From positions 2,194,001 to 2,258,000 of the forward strand of contig OX638370.1 in assembly GCA_951812925.1 (NCBI GenBank): a stretch of 64,000 nt of DNA. Reading direction: 5' to 3'. The translations under genes and the position numbers were made by a program. This document shows positions 44,271 to 54,918 of this stretch, piece after piece; position 1 is the first letter of the stretch; every line of letters starts with the position of its first letter. The notes under the pieces were generated by a model that saw nothing but the letters and a program-made list of their open reading frames with translations, did not search any database and was not told the origin of the DNA. The stretch is from Calliopum simillimum (Eukaryota; Arthropoda; Insecta; Diptera; Lauxaniidae).

Positions 44271-45454
44271 TTAGAAATAATTGAATTTTTTATAATGCAT
44301 GTTTCTTTGAAAGTTGTTGTTCGTTCTTCTTTTTTTTTCAAATAAAAGCTCGAAAGCTATGTTACACGGCAAAAATTAGTTACAACTTTAAGCGTGAAAA
44401 GGCAGTGAAAGTCCTTGCATTAGAACACACACCCACTTTACTTTTACGGGGCTTTTTTTTTTTTGTACTTTACATTTTTTTCATAACATGCATTAATAGA
44501 TTTATATGAAAATCAATATTTACAAATAAATCACTAAAAGTTCAATTAAAATTAATTTTTTTTTTTTTTACTTTAAAATTTTTTTCAGTGTAACACTCTT
44601 AGATTAGACAAAAAAAATTCCAAATCGATATTAAATAAAGTTTCACTTTGATTTTTTTTTTTCCTACACTACCACAATTGCTGCAGCAACTAAAGCCGCG
44701 AGGGATCGCTAAAGAATGGCATGTTGGCTACTGTGGTTTAAAGTGTTGTTTATTCGACATTCCAACAACAACAAATAATTGTAAATTACAAAAATAAAAA
44801 ACAAGACAACAAACATACGCGCAGTCTCTAATTTAAAATTCAAAAAAAAAAAAAAAAAACTAAACAACATATTAAAATGCAATTATTTAATTAGTTTTTT
44901 CTTTATGTTGTTGCAGTTTATTGGCAATTGTTGTTGCATTTGTAGATGTAATTACTGCTGCTGTTATATAATGTTTTCTTGAAATTTATACTGCAATGAT
45001 ACAGATTCAATTCTTTTCTTATAAAAAAACGTAAATTTTATTTTATCAAACTTTTTTTCAATTTTAAAGTTATGCAATTAATTAAAGTCACTCATACGAC
45101 GTTTAGGCATATATTTGATTTATGCTGTAAAACTCATTGAAAGTTTTATTTTTTGATGGCATTAAATGCAGGAAGCCTTACATTTCACACTTTTTGCATT
45201 TGCTCTCAAGAAATAAACTGAAGGCTGAAGACTCAATGATCTGAATACTTAATTCGTATGCAATTTTATATTCGAAGTAATGCTTTAATGATTAATTTCC
45301 AACAATCTCACAATTATCATCTTCTGCCGAACGTTGTTATAGCATAATTTTTTCTGCCACCAGCTATCTAACTAAAGTTGCCAGATATTTAGGAAGCAAG
45401 CAATCAAAACTTCGTAAAACGATCACAACTGAGGACGTGGTCATTTTACCGACA
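44271..45454. other. AT-rich stretch, no gene recognised
   Basis: A weak inverted pair, TGTTACACGGCAAAAATTAG at 44359 and TTTTTTTCAGTGTAACA ending near 44597, may mark an old MITE. T and A runs lie at 44453-44464, 44559-44570 and 44846-44860. Nothing else. Confidence 0.4.
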
Positions 45455-46675
45455 GGGGAAGATGGGGTAGATTCGTACAGTTTTGACTTAATGGCTAAAA
45501 GCTTTTTGAAAATAACTAGTATGTAGTTAAATAAGTACAATATCAAGCTTTTAATGTAGTGTAAGCTAAAGACGGTCCAATTTATCAATTAAGAGTAATG
45601 ACAGATTTTCAGAAGATACTCAAAATGTACGAATGTGCCCCATATGCGGGGTAGATTCGTACATAACGTAGGGTATACGTGCAACGGTGGATGCAGCAAT
45701 TAAGGCGATAAAATCGTGTGTGAACCGAATGAAAGAGTATACTCTTGAACGTATGGAACATCTTTCGCTTGCAGATCTGCCATAGAACTTGACTGGTAAA
45801 TCCCAACAGATGCAAAATCTTCGTCGCTGCACAAAAGTTTGTTAAATGGCCATATTCTTGATATTTCAAATGCACTTGTAATATGTTTACCATGACTTGA
45901 TTGAAAACTTTAGCCAGAATTGGAATATTGTACATAGCAAGAACTTTTCCATGGTTATCGCTGAATGCAGTTCTTAGTTTTCAATAAAAAGGCCAAATCA
46001 AGCCTCTATTAGTTGAAGACGGTATGTAAAGTGTAGTAAGAGTAAGAGATAAACTATCCCGTTGCCTCAAGCATAATTACCTGCATCTATTGAGAAATGA
46101 CAGTCATATCTGTCGACTAGCGGTATATTAAGGTTATATTTTGAGTATTGCGTTTCTTTTTGTACGTGTTTCAGCAATTCCATGAATAAATTGGTATTTA
46201 TATAGCTACCCTTCCTTTTGTTATACTAAATAAATTAAAATTACTCTTCATAAGGGTAAATTCGTGTGTACGAATGTACCCCGTTACTTGTGTACAAATG
46301 TGCCCCAAATTGATTAACATAGGTTTTTGATAATTTAATTAAAAACTATTAGCAAAATCGCAAAAATAGTAAACACATAGTAAAATAGCATATTTTTTTA
46401 TAAACATAGCAGAAGTATTATCAAATTTTAGAAAAAAACTACTACCATTTAACGAAGTTAAAGTCATTTAAGAAAAATTACTTTTGCACTGGAAAAACAC
46501 ATAAAGACTCTTTTCAGCTAAGTTAACAATCGCACCAACGCCACATTTCACAAGCTAAATGGTTGTAAGAGCACCAATATTGTATATGAAAAAGCGGACA
46601 TGCCAACGTCTATAGTTTTCGAAATAAAGCCATTGTACGAAGGTGCCCCGTGCACGAATCTACCCCGTCTTCCCC
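45455..46675. mobile_element. Inverted-repeat element with iterated GTACGAATNTRCCCC motif
   Basis: The ends are GGGGAAGATGGGGTAGATTC (45455) and, in reverse from 46675, GGGGAAGACGGGGTAGATTC; 22 bp match with one difference. TA follows the right end (46676-46677); the left flank reads CA. The motif forms a palindrome at 45627-45662 (arms GTACGAATGTGCCCC and GGGGTAGATTCGTAC, spacer ATATGC). Further copies lie at 46254-46283, 46291-46306 and 46634-46675. The minus-strand frames at 45609-45935 and 45620-45832 match nothing that I know. Confidence 0.82.
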
Positions 46676-46677
46676 TA

Positions 46678-47090
46678 TCATTTTTTCACCTAAATTTTAC
46701 CAATTTCATAACTTTAGATTTCTGTGAAAACATTGATAAATTCTTTTTCATTTCTAACAAAACAACAGCAAATTTACACTATAACATTATTTTTGCATCA
46801 CGTTTTATATCCACCAATATAATTTCGTGATTGTCAACCACTGTGGTGTCCATTAACTGGCTATGGCTGATTTTTAGATCCAAAAGTTTTCCTACATTTG
46901 CCACCAATTTCCTTGACAAATTTTGCATTTTCTATTAAAAACCACCTGTTTTAAACTAAACCACAAAAAATAATTTTTCTTAAAAAGCAAAAAAAAAAAA
47001 TCAAAAACTAAACGATTGCTCATAGAAATCTAATACAGGTTTAACAACAACTGATTCTAGCCGCTTAGACGCCAACTCATTATTTGTATA
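46678..47090. other. No gene seen
   Basis: AT-rich flank. Confidence 0.4.
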
Positions 47091-47560
47091 ATCTGTTGCC
47101 TCTAGCAATATCGCCCGCACGAGATCAATTCACTTGAGTTTTTTTTTGTTTCTTTGGAAACCAATCAAACGTGTTCTAAGTGCGTCAGTTACTAGAATAC
47201 AGAAAATAAAAAGACGCTCACGTTTTTAGCACATAAAACACAAAAACGTCGGCGGTTGACCTCAGCGCGTCAGCTGGTCGCCTCCTCCTACCCACTGATT
47301 TAACGTTTGCAGCAGCTTTAAGTCAAAAAAGCTGAGAATATTCGTGAGAACTTTTGTTTTTTTTTAAGAGAATTTGCTGTTCTTTTGAATCACTCGCAAT
47401 ATCACATGCAAATTCTTATGAATTCTTTAGACAGAAAATTGCAATGAAAGAGCTATGCGAGTAACTCAGACAGACAGCCAATCATGATGAATGACAGGTT
47501 GTGACGTTGGTTCGCGCTCGTGAATTGTTAGGTTCTTGCTTCCATCAGAATGTTTGAGAG
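47091..47560. promoter_or_regulatory. GC-richer island, weak regulatory candidate
   Basis: ATCGCCCGCACGAGATC, GTCGGCGGTTGACC, CAGCGCGTCAGCTGGTCGCC and GTGACGTTGGTTCGCGCTCG set it apart from its flanks. No frame or splice signal supports a gene. Confidence 0.22.
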
Positions 47561-47754
47561 AATACAGGGTTATTTTAGAGAACCGATGTAGACAGAATTT
47601 TTAGTTATTGCACGAACTATAGCTTTCAGAATTTGATGCTCATAGTCCAAATTTGACCTTGTAGTTGTCTTACCATGTTCAGTTTTTGCGTTATCTGTTA
47701 TTAGGTGGTTCTGTCAGTACTATACACAATGAGATGTAGATCTAAACTTCTCAA

Positions 47755-47890
47755 CGGTGAAGTCAGTAAAAGTTCAAAAGTATTGAAAAATTTCTATAAT
47801 ATCGGTAAAACTATAAAAATATTGACGAATATTGAAAGACATATATTGAAGAAATCGGTAAACATCTAATAATATCAAAAATTAGCTAAA
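47755..47890. repeat. Reversed relative of the 29352-30255 minisatellite
   Basis: AAAGTTCAAAAGTATTGAAAAA, ATCGGTAAAACTATAAAAAT, ATTGAAGAAATCGGTAAACATCT follow, in reverse complement, the unit order of the 29.4-30.2 kb array. About three to four units remain. Confidence 0.6.
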
Positions 47891-48303
47891 ATAGGGTAAT
47901 TAATGTTTTGGGGAGAGCAAAGGTATCACGCTTACTAATTAAATTATCATACACAAGAAAAACGAGCATAAAGTTGATGCAAAGTAGTGGATCATCACCC
48001 AATTCTTATAGGTATTGTAGTTCCAAGAAATTTGGTAAATTATTGAATTATAATGTTTGTTGTAAATGAGCCTAAAGAAAGAAAAAAAAAACAAACCAAG
48101 AAAATAATTTTTCATGGGTGTTGTAATTCCGAGAAATTTGGAATGTGTTGAAATATTGTGTTTGATGTAGGCTAGCCAAAATTGACTGCCTTTCTTTTTT
48201 CGCTGCACTCTTGCTTTATATTCCCTCTTTGAGAACAAAAAACAAAAAAACAATAAATGAAAGAGACGAAAAAGGCAACAACATAACTAAAAAAGCAGCA
48301 TAG
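47891..48303. repeat. ~115-bp tandem duplication
   Basis: ATAGGTATTGTAGTTCCAAG and AAATTTGG at 48009-48035 recur as ATGGGTGTTGTAATTCCGAG and AAATTTGG at 48113-48140, followed in both cases by a GTTTGTTGTAAATGAGCC/GTTTGATGTAGGCTAGCC block. Two diverged copies. No gene. Confidence 0.5.
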
Positions 48304-48305
48304 TA

Positions 48306-49000
48306 CAGGGTAGCTGATTCGAACTGTTACCAACTTCAGATAGCCTTATCTGACAGATGGAACATGACAGCTGTGTAAAAATTGGCATGATGTTAGTTCA
48401 TTCTATTGTCAACAAGTAACCAAAAGCATTTGAGCGTCAATTTATTGAAAATAAAAAATTTTCGAAATGGAATTCAAACGTAGCCCAGGTGTATCGTGAA
48501 TCAGTGTTGGAGGATGCTTTACTACCGTGGGCACGCAAACATTTCGGTCGCAAGCCATGGACATTCCAACAAGACTCGGCACCGTCACACAAAGCTCGTG
48601 TGAATCAATAATGGTTAGAAAAAAAAGTTCCTACCTTCATTTCTACTCAACAATGGCTCTCAAATTCGCCCTGATGCGAATCCGCTGGATTTCTCAATCT
48701 GGGGTATGTTGGACAAGAAGGTCTTGACTAAAAAATACCAGAGCGTTGATGAGCTAAAAGTGGCCCTTCAACGAGAATGGCGCAAACTTCCACAAAATCA
48801 AATTCGTGCAGCATGCGACTCGTTCTTCGACCGTCTACGGGCCATAGTTAAGGCCAAAGGTGGCCATATCGAAAATCTCAAGTAGATTCTTAAAATTTGA
48901 ACATTTTCCAACAATTATAGCGTTTGATCAATAAAATCTGTGCATGGAAACTAAAATTATAGTCTTTTGAATTGGTAAACACTTCGAATCAACCACCCTG
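48306..49000 (+). mobile_element. Internally deleted maT-like (Tc1/mariner) transposon
   Basis: The ends are CAGGGTAGCTGATTCGAACT at 48306 and, in reverse from 49000, CAGGGTGGTTGATTCGAAGT, flanked by TA on both sides (48304-48305, 49001-49002). With 695 bp it is about half of the normal length. The N-terminal half of the transposase is missing and the C-terminal half is broken (next entry). Confidence 0.88.
48489..48884 (+). pseudogene. maT-like transposase, C-terminal remnant
   Basis: The frame reads from VYRESVLEDALLPWARKHF through WTFQQDSAPSHKARVNQ. A TAA stop follows at about 48608-48610, then WLEKKVPTFISTQQW. A one-base frameshift near 48666-48672 leads to DANPLDFSIWG and on to AKGGHIENLK, ending TAG (48882-48884). 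The second catalytic Asp is in QQDSAPSH and the third is the Asp of NPLD. Counting through the stop there are 37 residues between them, the DD37D spacing of the maT family. The first catalytic Asp and the DNA-binding domain are absent. The remnant cannot be active. Confidence 0.82.
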
Positions 49001-49025
49001 TATTATCGGATTCCACTTAAAAATA

Positions 49026-49211
49026 TCAAAAAAAAAAAATTTTATGAAAAACATCCAAAAAACATCCGAAAAAAAACACCAAAATAAAAAAATACAAAAT
49101 TAAAAACATCCAATAAAAAAATATCCAATAACAAATCCAATGAAAAACATTCAAAATTGAAAACATCCAAAATAAAAACATCCAATAAAAACTGTCCAAA
49201 AATAAAAAAAA
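49026..49211. repeat. A-rich minisatellite (AAAACATCCAATA) abutting the gap
   Basis: Imperfect units such as AAAACATCCAAAA, AAAAATATCCAATAA and AAAACATTCAAAATTG repeat every 13-18 bp up to the gap. The array probably continues into it. Confidence 0.75.
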
Positions 49212-49411
49212 NNNNNNNNNNNNNNNNNNNNNNNNNNNNNNNNNNNNNNNNNNNNNNNNNNNNNNNNNNNNNNNNNNNNNNNNNNNNNNNNNNNNNNNNN
49301 NNNNNNNNNNNNNNNNNNNNNNNNNNNNNNNNNNNNNNNNNNNNNNNNNNNNNNNNNNNNNNNNNNNNNNNNNNNNNNNNNNNNNNNNNNNNNNNNNNNN
49401 NNNNNNNNNNN
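49212..49411. other. Assembly gap, 200 N
   Basis: Exactly 200 N, which looks like a placeholder rather than a measured length. It starts inside a minisatellite. Confidence 0.99.
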
Positions 49412-50343
49412 TTCTTGGGGTCACTGGCGTTGACACAAAAGTTTATGTGAATTTTGTGTTTAAATGCGCCGTAGTCCACAAGATTTATGATTTCGTTGGA
49501 AGTTAAAATGCGGTGTTGTATGCCACAAAAGGAAGCGACGGCAAAAAAAATGTTTGGCTTAAATTTTGAGCAAGATCTGCTTAAGAGCGATCTTATGATT
49601 AGAGCCATTCACAAACAAACAAAATGATTGTCGTTTCGTTTATATAAAATGTTTAAAACACTTACATATTTTTAATTGTTTTCGTATTAAAGTCAACAAA
49701 AAAGTAAAAAGAGTTCAAAAGTTCATTGGTCCATTTTTTTAATTTATGATAGGAAGTTTGGGAAGTTTATAAATATGTAGACCAAATAGTTAAGTGAAAT
49801 CTTTAGCAGCAGTTATTTAAACTGAAAGTTTGTAAAATCCTCATCCTTGGTTCTAATCTTTTTTTTATTTTCATTTTAATAAATCAATTCCTAAGCAATA
49901 TTCTTTTTATTTATTTATTTTTTCATTATAATACAATTTTTTTTATGCTATTCTACAGAAAATAGTCTAGTTAAAAAATTTCCAGAATATTTAAAAAAAA
50001 AAAAATTATTTGTACACGTAATTGTTACAACTTGGCAAAGTCAAAGAGTTTTTCGGCATAAAATCAGTTAAACAAATTTGCTAATCAGAGCACGGTTTGG
50101 AAATAATTGCACCCTAATAACCTTAATATTCTTTTAATGCAAATTTTTATTTGACCAAATTAAAGTTATTTCAAAGGGTACAGAAGAAAAATTTTTCACG
50201 CATTAAAAACCGGAAAATGCAAATTCACTGTAGCACTCAAAAACGCATAGATAATACAGTTTCGTTGTTTCAAGAAAAGTGAAATTTCACGACCCCTAAC
50301 TATCCCGAATACTTTAAATATTCATCTGAGTATACTATATTTA
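49412..50343. other. No gene seen
   Basis: AT-rich. Frames that run into the gap are artefacts of the N run. No supported repeat. Confidence 0.45.
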
Positions 50344-51247
50344 GGGGAAGGTAACCGGTTGTGGGCCGGGTTTCGTTTTTTGCCCGTAACTTGCATTCAA
50401 GTATACATTTTTCGGACTTATGGGTACCAATGGAAAGAAAGCTAGAGGCAGTAGGTAACCAAAAAAAAAACAATTTTTCTATAATTTTTCAACAAAAAAT
50501 TTTTTTTAACAAATTTTGTAAAGAGCTTGTTTTTGGACAGAACAAAATTTATTACCGGTTGTGGGCCACCCTGAAAAATCCACTTCAAATGCAAAATTAT
50601 GAAAAAAAAAACCAGTAAAGAAATATGTATTATCAAAATTTATTTATCAATGAAGCCTCTAGTGGCGAAAAAACATCAAGAAAATGTGACTTTTTCAAAT
50701 TATTAATCATCCTCTTCGGATTCGAAATTTGCTTTCGGCCGCGATTTGATGATTTTTTGGGTGAAGCGGCTTGCAAGGCGCCAAGTTCATCCAAAAGACA
50801 GCTAACAGAAGTCGATTTATTTATTTTATGGTAACCCACAACCGATTACAAAAGGAGGCCCACAACCGGTAACGGCAGCCATCCCTTAAGTGACTGGCAA
50901 AATTCTCGTGGCGAAAAATTTTGAGCAAACTCGATATAAAATCGAACCATTTTAACGCAAATACTGCATAAAAATGCATAACACTCACCTCTTTGCAATA
51001 TTTCACTTCGCTTTATCACACTCGCAAAATCTTCAGAAATTACTTTATTGAAAATTTCTTCGTCAATTTTTTTTGTTTTGTTGTAGCTGCTGGTCAGATG
51101 CGTCCTTTCACTTCAGTGTTTGCACTAATACTGTCTATTGTCAATGCACACATAACCTCATACTCAAATCTGTCATATTTTATAAACGTCAAAAAATACA
51201 AGGGGTGGCCCACAACCGGTGACGGCCCATAGCCGGTTACCTTACCC
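50344..51247. mobile_element. TA-flanked inverted-repeat element with iterated ACCGGTTGTGGGCC motif
   Basis: The left end is GGGGAAGGTAACCGGTTGTG (50344) and the right end in reverse from 51247 is GGGTAAGGTAACCGGCTATG; 21 of 24 bases match. TA flanks both sides (50342-50343, 51248-51249). ACCGGTTGTGGGCC occurs forward at 50354 and 50554, and reversed at 50835 (partial), 50857, 51207 and 51224 (variant). The frames inside (50361-50618, 50625-50834, 50993-51232) do not resemble a transposase. It is most likely non-autonomous. Confidence 0.87.
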
Positions 51248-51249
51248 TA

Positions 51250-51703
51250 TGTAAAAATCAGTGATTTTCTAACATTTTATTCCTTAAAGTATGCATTTTT
51301 TTCAACTTGAATTTTCTTACAGCATACTTTTATGTGCTTCAAAGGCTTTGAATTTCCTTAAATTTCATATGCTTTTCATTCAGCCTAAAAGTATGCATAC
51401 GAATTTTTTCAGTATACTTTCATTGTTTTGTTTATCAATACATAGATATCCTTTTTTCTATACATTGAATTTGGATAATTATTGCATTTTTGAAAACAAA
51501 ATGAAAAAATGTATCAGTACCTATGGTAAATTTTATAGAAATCGAACTAAAACTGTGGAAATGCTGTTCCGTTATATCGAGTGACAACACTGTGCGCACT
51601 TCTGAATATTTCAATTCCTCGAAATGCATTGCATTGCAGGAACATTCCTTTCTGTTCAATCGCATCGCAGAGCATTTTATTTGCATTGCAGGAAATAAGA
51701 AAC
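51250..51703. other. No gene seen
   Basis: AT-rich, with opposing short frames at 51291-51584 and 51435-51686. GCATTGCATTGCAGG-type words at 51625-51640 and 51681-51691. Not assigned. Confidence 0.4.
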
Positions 51704-51706
51704 TAA

Positions 51707-52035
51707 TGCCCCAGATAGACGGCAGCTCTAATGCACATTACAGACGCAATAATGGGAAACTTTTTATTGCATGATTTTAGGCATTTTTTAAATACATATT
51801 TCATTGACTAAAAGAAAATTTCCAATTCAGGGTCGAAAAAATTCTAATAAGTTTTTCTGATGCTCAACTCACTATTAATCTTGTTTTTGATGTTTTAGAA
51901 TTTTTTGGCCCCTGAATTGGGAAATTTTCTTTTAGTCAATGAAATATGTATTTTAAAAATGCCTGAAATAATGCAATAATAAGATTCCATTATTACGTCT
52001 ATAACCAAGATTTAAGCTGTTGTCTATCTGGGGCA
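51707..52035. mobile_element. TAA-flanked MITE, copy B
   Basis: TGCCCCAGATAGACGGCAGCT at 51707 is mirrored by AGCTGTTGTCTATCTGGGGCA ending at 52035. TAA lies on both sides (51704-51706 and 52036-52038). Inner blocks (ATTTTAGGCATTTTTTAAATACAT, GAAAATTTCCAATTC, TTTTTGATGTTTTAGAA) align with copy A at 39036-39404. 329 bp, no coding sequence. Confidence 0.88.
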
Positions 52036-52038
52036 TAA

Positions 52039-53100
52039 GTTGAGTTCTGTTTAGTACCCACAGCTTATCAATGTTAGAATTATTGACTTTTGTACATATT
52101 AGTCACTAGAATAAATGTAATGATTACATATCTTTCTGTCACTCCGGATTTCATCAGAATAAAGCGAATCTTAGCTTAAAACTCGAGACTTTCAAGAGTT
52201 AAATTAGGCTGACTACTAGAAACTAGATACGCTTGACTTGAAATTTGTTTGGTTGCTTCTCGAGAGTTGGTTTTTTGTTTTCGGTTTTTTCTTGCTGGCT
52301 GGATGCGGTTGCCTACTACTGACTATATGTCCATTCATTCTTCTGTCTCCGCTGCAGTGTTTTGTTGGATCTACAAAATTTTTTTATTTCTATTTTTTTT
52401 TGCTTAGACGTCTGTCTGTCCACTCGTACGTTCATTCACTCGAACGACGTCGGTGGATTTCTTGTCTGTGGCTTTTTTTTCTTTGCGTTTTTTTCTTACT
52501 ACACTGTCTACTGCGATCTACTGCGAAAATGTTGCTGGTTTCGTTCGTTGGCTTGTATTTCTTTTTTGTTTTCAGTTTCTGTTTTATTTTGTTGTTGTTG
52601 TTGTTGTTGTTGTTGTTGCTGCTGCTGTTGTTAGTCGAAGTTGTTTTGTTGTATATATAGTTTTTGTTGTGATTATAAAATCTGCACTTCATCGCACTGA
52701 CCCACATTTTTCTATTCGCAAATCGCATACATAATAGTTATGTTTTTGTTGTTGTTGTTGCTATGTTGTTCAGTTTGTTTTTATTGTTTGTTGTTGGTGT
52801 TGTTGTTTGCTGCAACTTTTTTTATTTTTAATTTTTTTTTTTTTTGTTATTCGAAGACGTTCGCATTCGTGTTGTTGTTATTGTTGCTTTTGGGTAATGT
52901 AAGAGGGCGGAGGAAGTACAAAATAAAAAGCTTGGCTGCATTTTTTTTTTCAGCTGTTCTGCGCAGGCGCATATGTTCAGTTGACTGAAAGGGAGAGTTA
53001 TTATCGGCGTGAAAATATGTATTTTAGTTTTCAAAATTTATATGGATTTTTAGTACCTACATAAAGAAAATATTTGTAAACACTTAAATAAAAATGTTAC
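52039..53100. promoter_or_regulatory. T/GTT-rich stretch, weak leader or regulatory candidate
   Basis: GAGTTGG, CTGCAGTGTTTTGTTGGATC and CGTCTGTCTGTCCACTCGTACG near 52260-52450 have the wording of fly leaders. (GTT)n(GCT)n lies at 52592-52632 and further GTT runs at 52748 and 52870. CTGCGCAGGCGCATATG is at 52959-52975. Overlapping frames on both strands (52238-52988) are open because of triplet repeats and T-rich codons. No exon can be proven. Confidence 0.22.
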
Positions 53101-54631
53101 ATATCGATACCTTAGAGCGCTATAGTCCTATCTCCACTTTTTGCGATTTTGAGATTTTTGCAGTTATGGTATCCTTTTGAGCTTCTTTACCGAGTGGAAA
53201 ACCGTGTGATGTCAAAATACCACTAAAATACCAAAATATTTGATAATTAAGAAAATACCTATCTCCAAACTGAAATTTTTTAAAGAGCGCTACTGTCTTA
53301 CCTCCACTGAATATTCAAATTAAAAAAGTTTTTTTTCGTTTATTCGTGTTTTCTTCGCGTTTCATGACTTTTTACGATATTTTAGTGGAAAAAATTCCAA
53401 AAATTTACTAAATGTATCGTTTATTTTAAGAAAAGTGCAATTCTTTTTAAAGATATGGCATACTATAAATTGGCTGGGAATTCGTTAGAAATTAATAAAG
53501 TTGGTTAGAAACACTAAATTATGTTAAAATATACCATGAGTAAAATTATTGCATGTATCGTTATATCAAAATAGCAGCCAATTCTAAATAACCACTGTTT
53601 GAAATCTTCTTTTTGCATTTCCCAACAATTGAAAAAATGGAGATAGGACTATATTTTTGAAAATCTATTCTTACTGAATTCAAATTTCGTTTAAGCATCC
53701 GGGTCCATTGAAAATAGCGAAAAGTGAATCTTCTCTATTCAAAATCGGACCTTGTCTTCCAAAAATCCAAATCCAAAAACAAAGAAATTTTAATATTCTT
53801 TTTTTTTAAGTGCGTTCTATCTCCTTACATTCATAAAAATCGATTCAGTGGCATAGCCGTGAAAGCGTTTTTTTAATTTAAGGGCGTGACTCCGCCCACT
53901 TAAAAACATAATAGTCATATCGATACCTTAGAGCGCTATAGTCCTATCTCCATTTTTCCAATTGTTGGGAAATGCAAAAAGAAGATTTCAAACAGTGGTT
54001 ATTTAGGATTGGCTGCTATTTTGATATAACGATAAATGCAATAATTTTACCCATGATATATTTCAACATAATTTAATGTTTTTAGCCAATTTTATTAATT
54101 TCTAATGAAATCCCAGCCAATTTATAGTATGTCATTACTTTTGCCTTTATATAAAATTCCACTACTATTCTAAAAAACGACGTATTTAGTACATTTTTTG
54201 AATTTTTTCCACTAAAATGTCGTAAAAAGTCATGAAACGCGTAGAAAACACGAAAAAACGAATTTTTTTTTTTTTTTTTTGAATTTTTGGTTCCAACACA
54301 CAAGAGTGGAGCCTTGGGTGTAACCAAATTTGTTCACCAAAATGTCGCGAAAAGTCATGAAACTCGAAGAAAACGCGAAAAAATGAAGAATTTTTTTTAA
54401 AAATATGACTTATTTGAATATTCAGTGGAGATAGGACAGTAGCACTCTTGAAAAAATTACAGTTTGGAGATAGGATTTTTCTTAATAATCGAATATTTTG
54501 GTATTTTAGGGGTATTTTGACATTACACAGTTCTCCACACGGTAAAGAAGCCCACAATGATGCCATAACTGCAAAAATCTCAAAATCGCAAAATGTGGAG
54601 ATAGGACTATAGCGCTCTAAGGTATCGATAT
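53101..54631. mobile_element. Large palindromic element with iterated GGAGATAGGAC motif
   Basis: ATATCGATACCTTAGAGCGC at 53101 is mirrored exactly by the end at 54631, and the outer arms pair for about 235 bp with roughly 10% difference. An inner pair (about 53441-53653 against 53937-54130) also matches, so the order is A, B, spacer, B', A'. A third copy of the terminal sequence stands at 53917-53952 in the middle. GGAGATAGG or CCTATCTCC occurs near 53128, 53269, 53639, 53943, 54427, 54475 and 54598. The minus-strand frames at 54082-54566 have no known domain. Confidence 0.83.
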
Positions 54632-54812
54632 AATCGTTTCTATCGCCCCTATCTACATACCAAATATCATAAAAATCTACATACCAGAAATATCAGAACC
54701 ATCCAACTTTTCGTACAAATTTCCAAACGTCCTACTTTTCTGTAAAGTTGAGTTGACAGCATCGCATAGCAATCATCTTCACTATCAAATTTGGTCAAGA
54801 ATTCCTACAATA
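54632..54812. other. Short flank between two elements
   Basis: No feature recognised. Confidence 0.4.
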
Positions 54813-54918
54813 TAAAGGGTGGTTGGGGTTTTTGTTTCAAAATTTGAACATTTATTTAAGAAAAATATGTATAATAGTATTATTCAAAGTATTGTCCATC
54901 GTTAGTCACTACTTTTTC

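Noticed and set aside
45609..45935. Minus-strand frame as a transposase for the 45455-46675 element
   Set aside because: No DDE-type motif, no helix-turn-helix and several overlapping alternatives; no support for an enzyme.
52238..52988. Overlapping T-rich open frames encoding Leu/Phe/Val-rich peptides
   Set aside because: Both strands are open because of GTT/GCT and poly-T tracts; no domain, start context or splice signals support translation.
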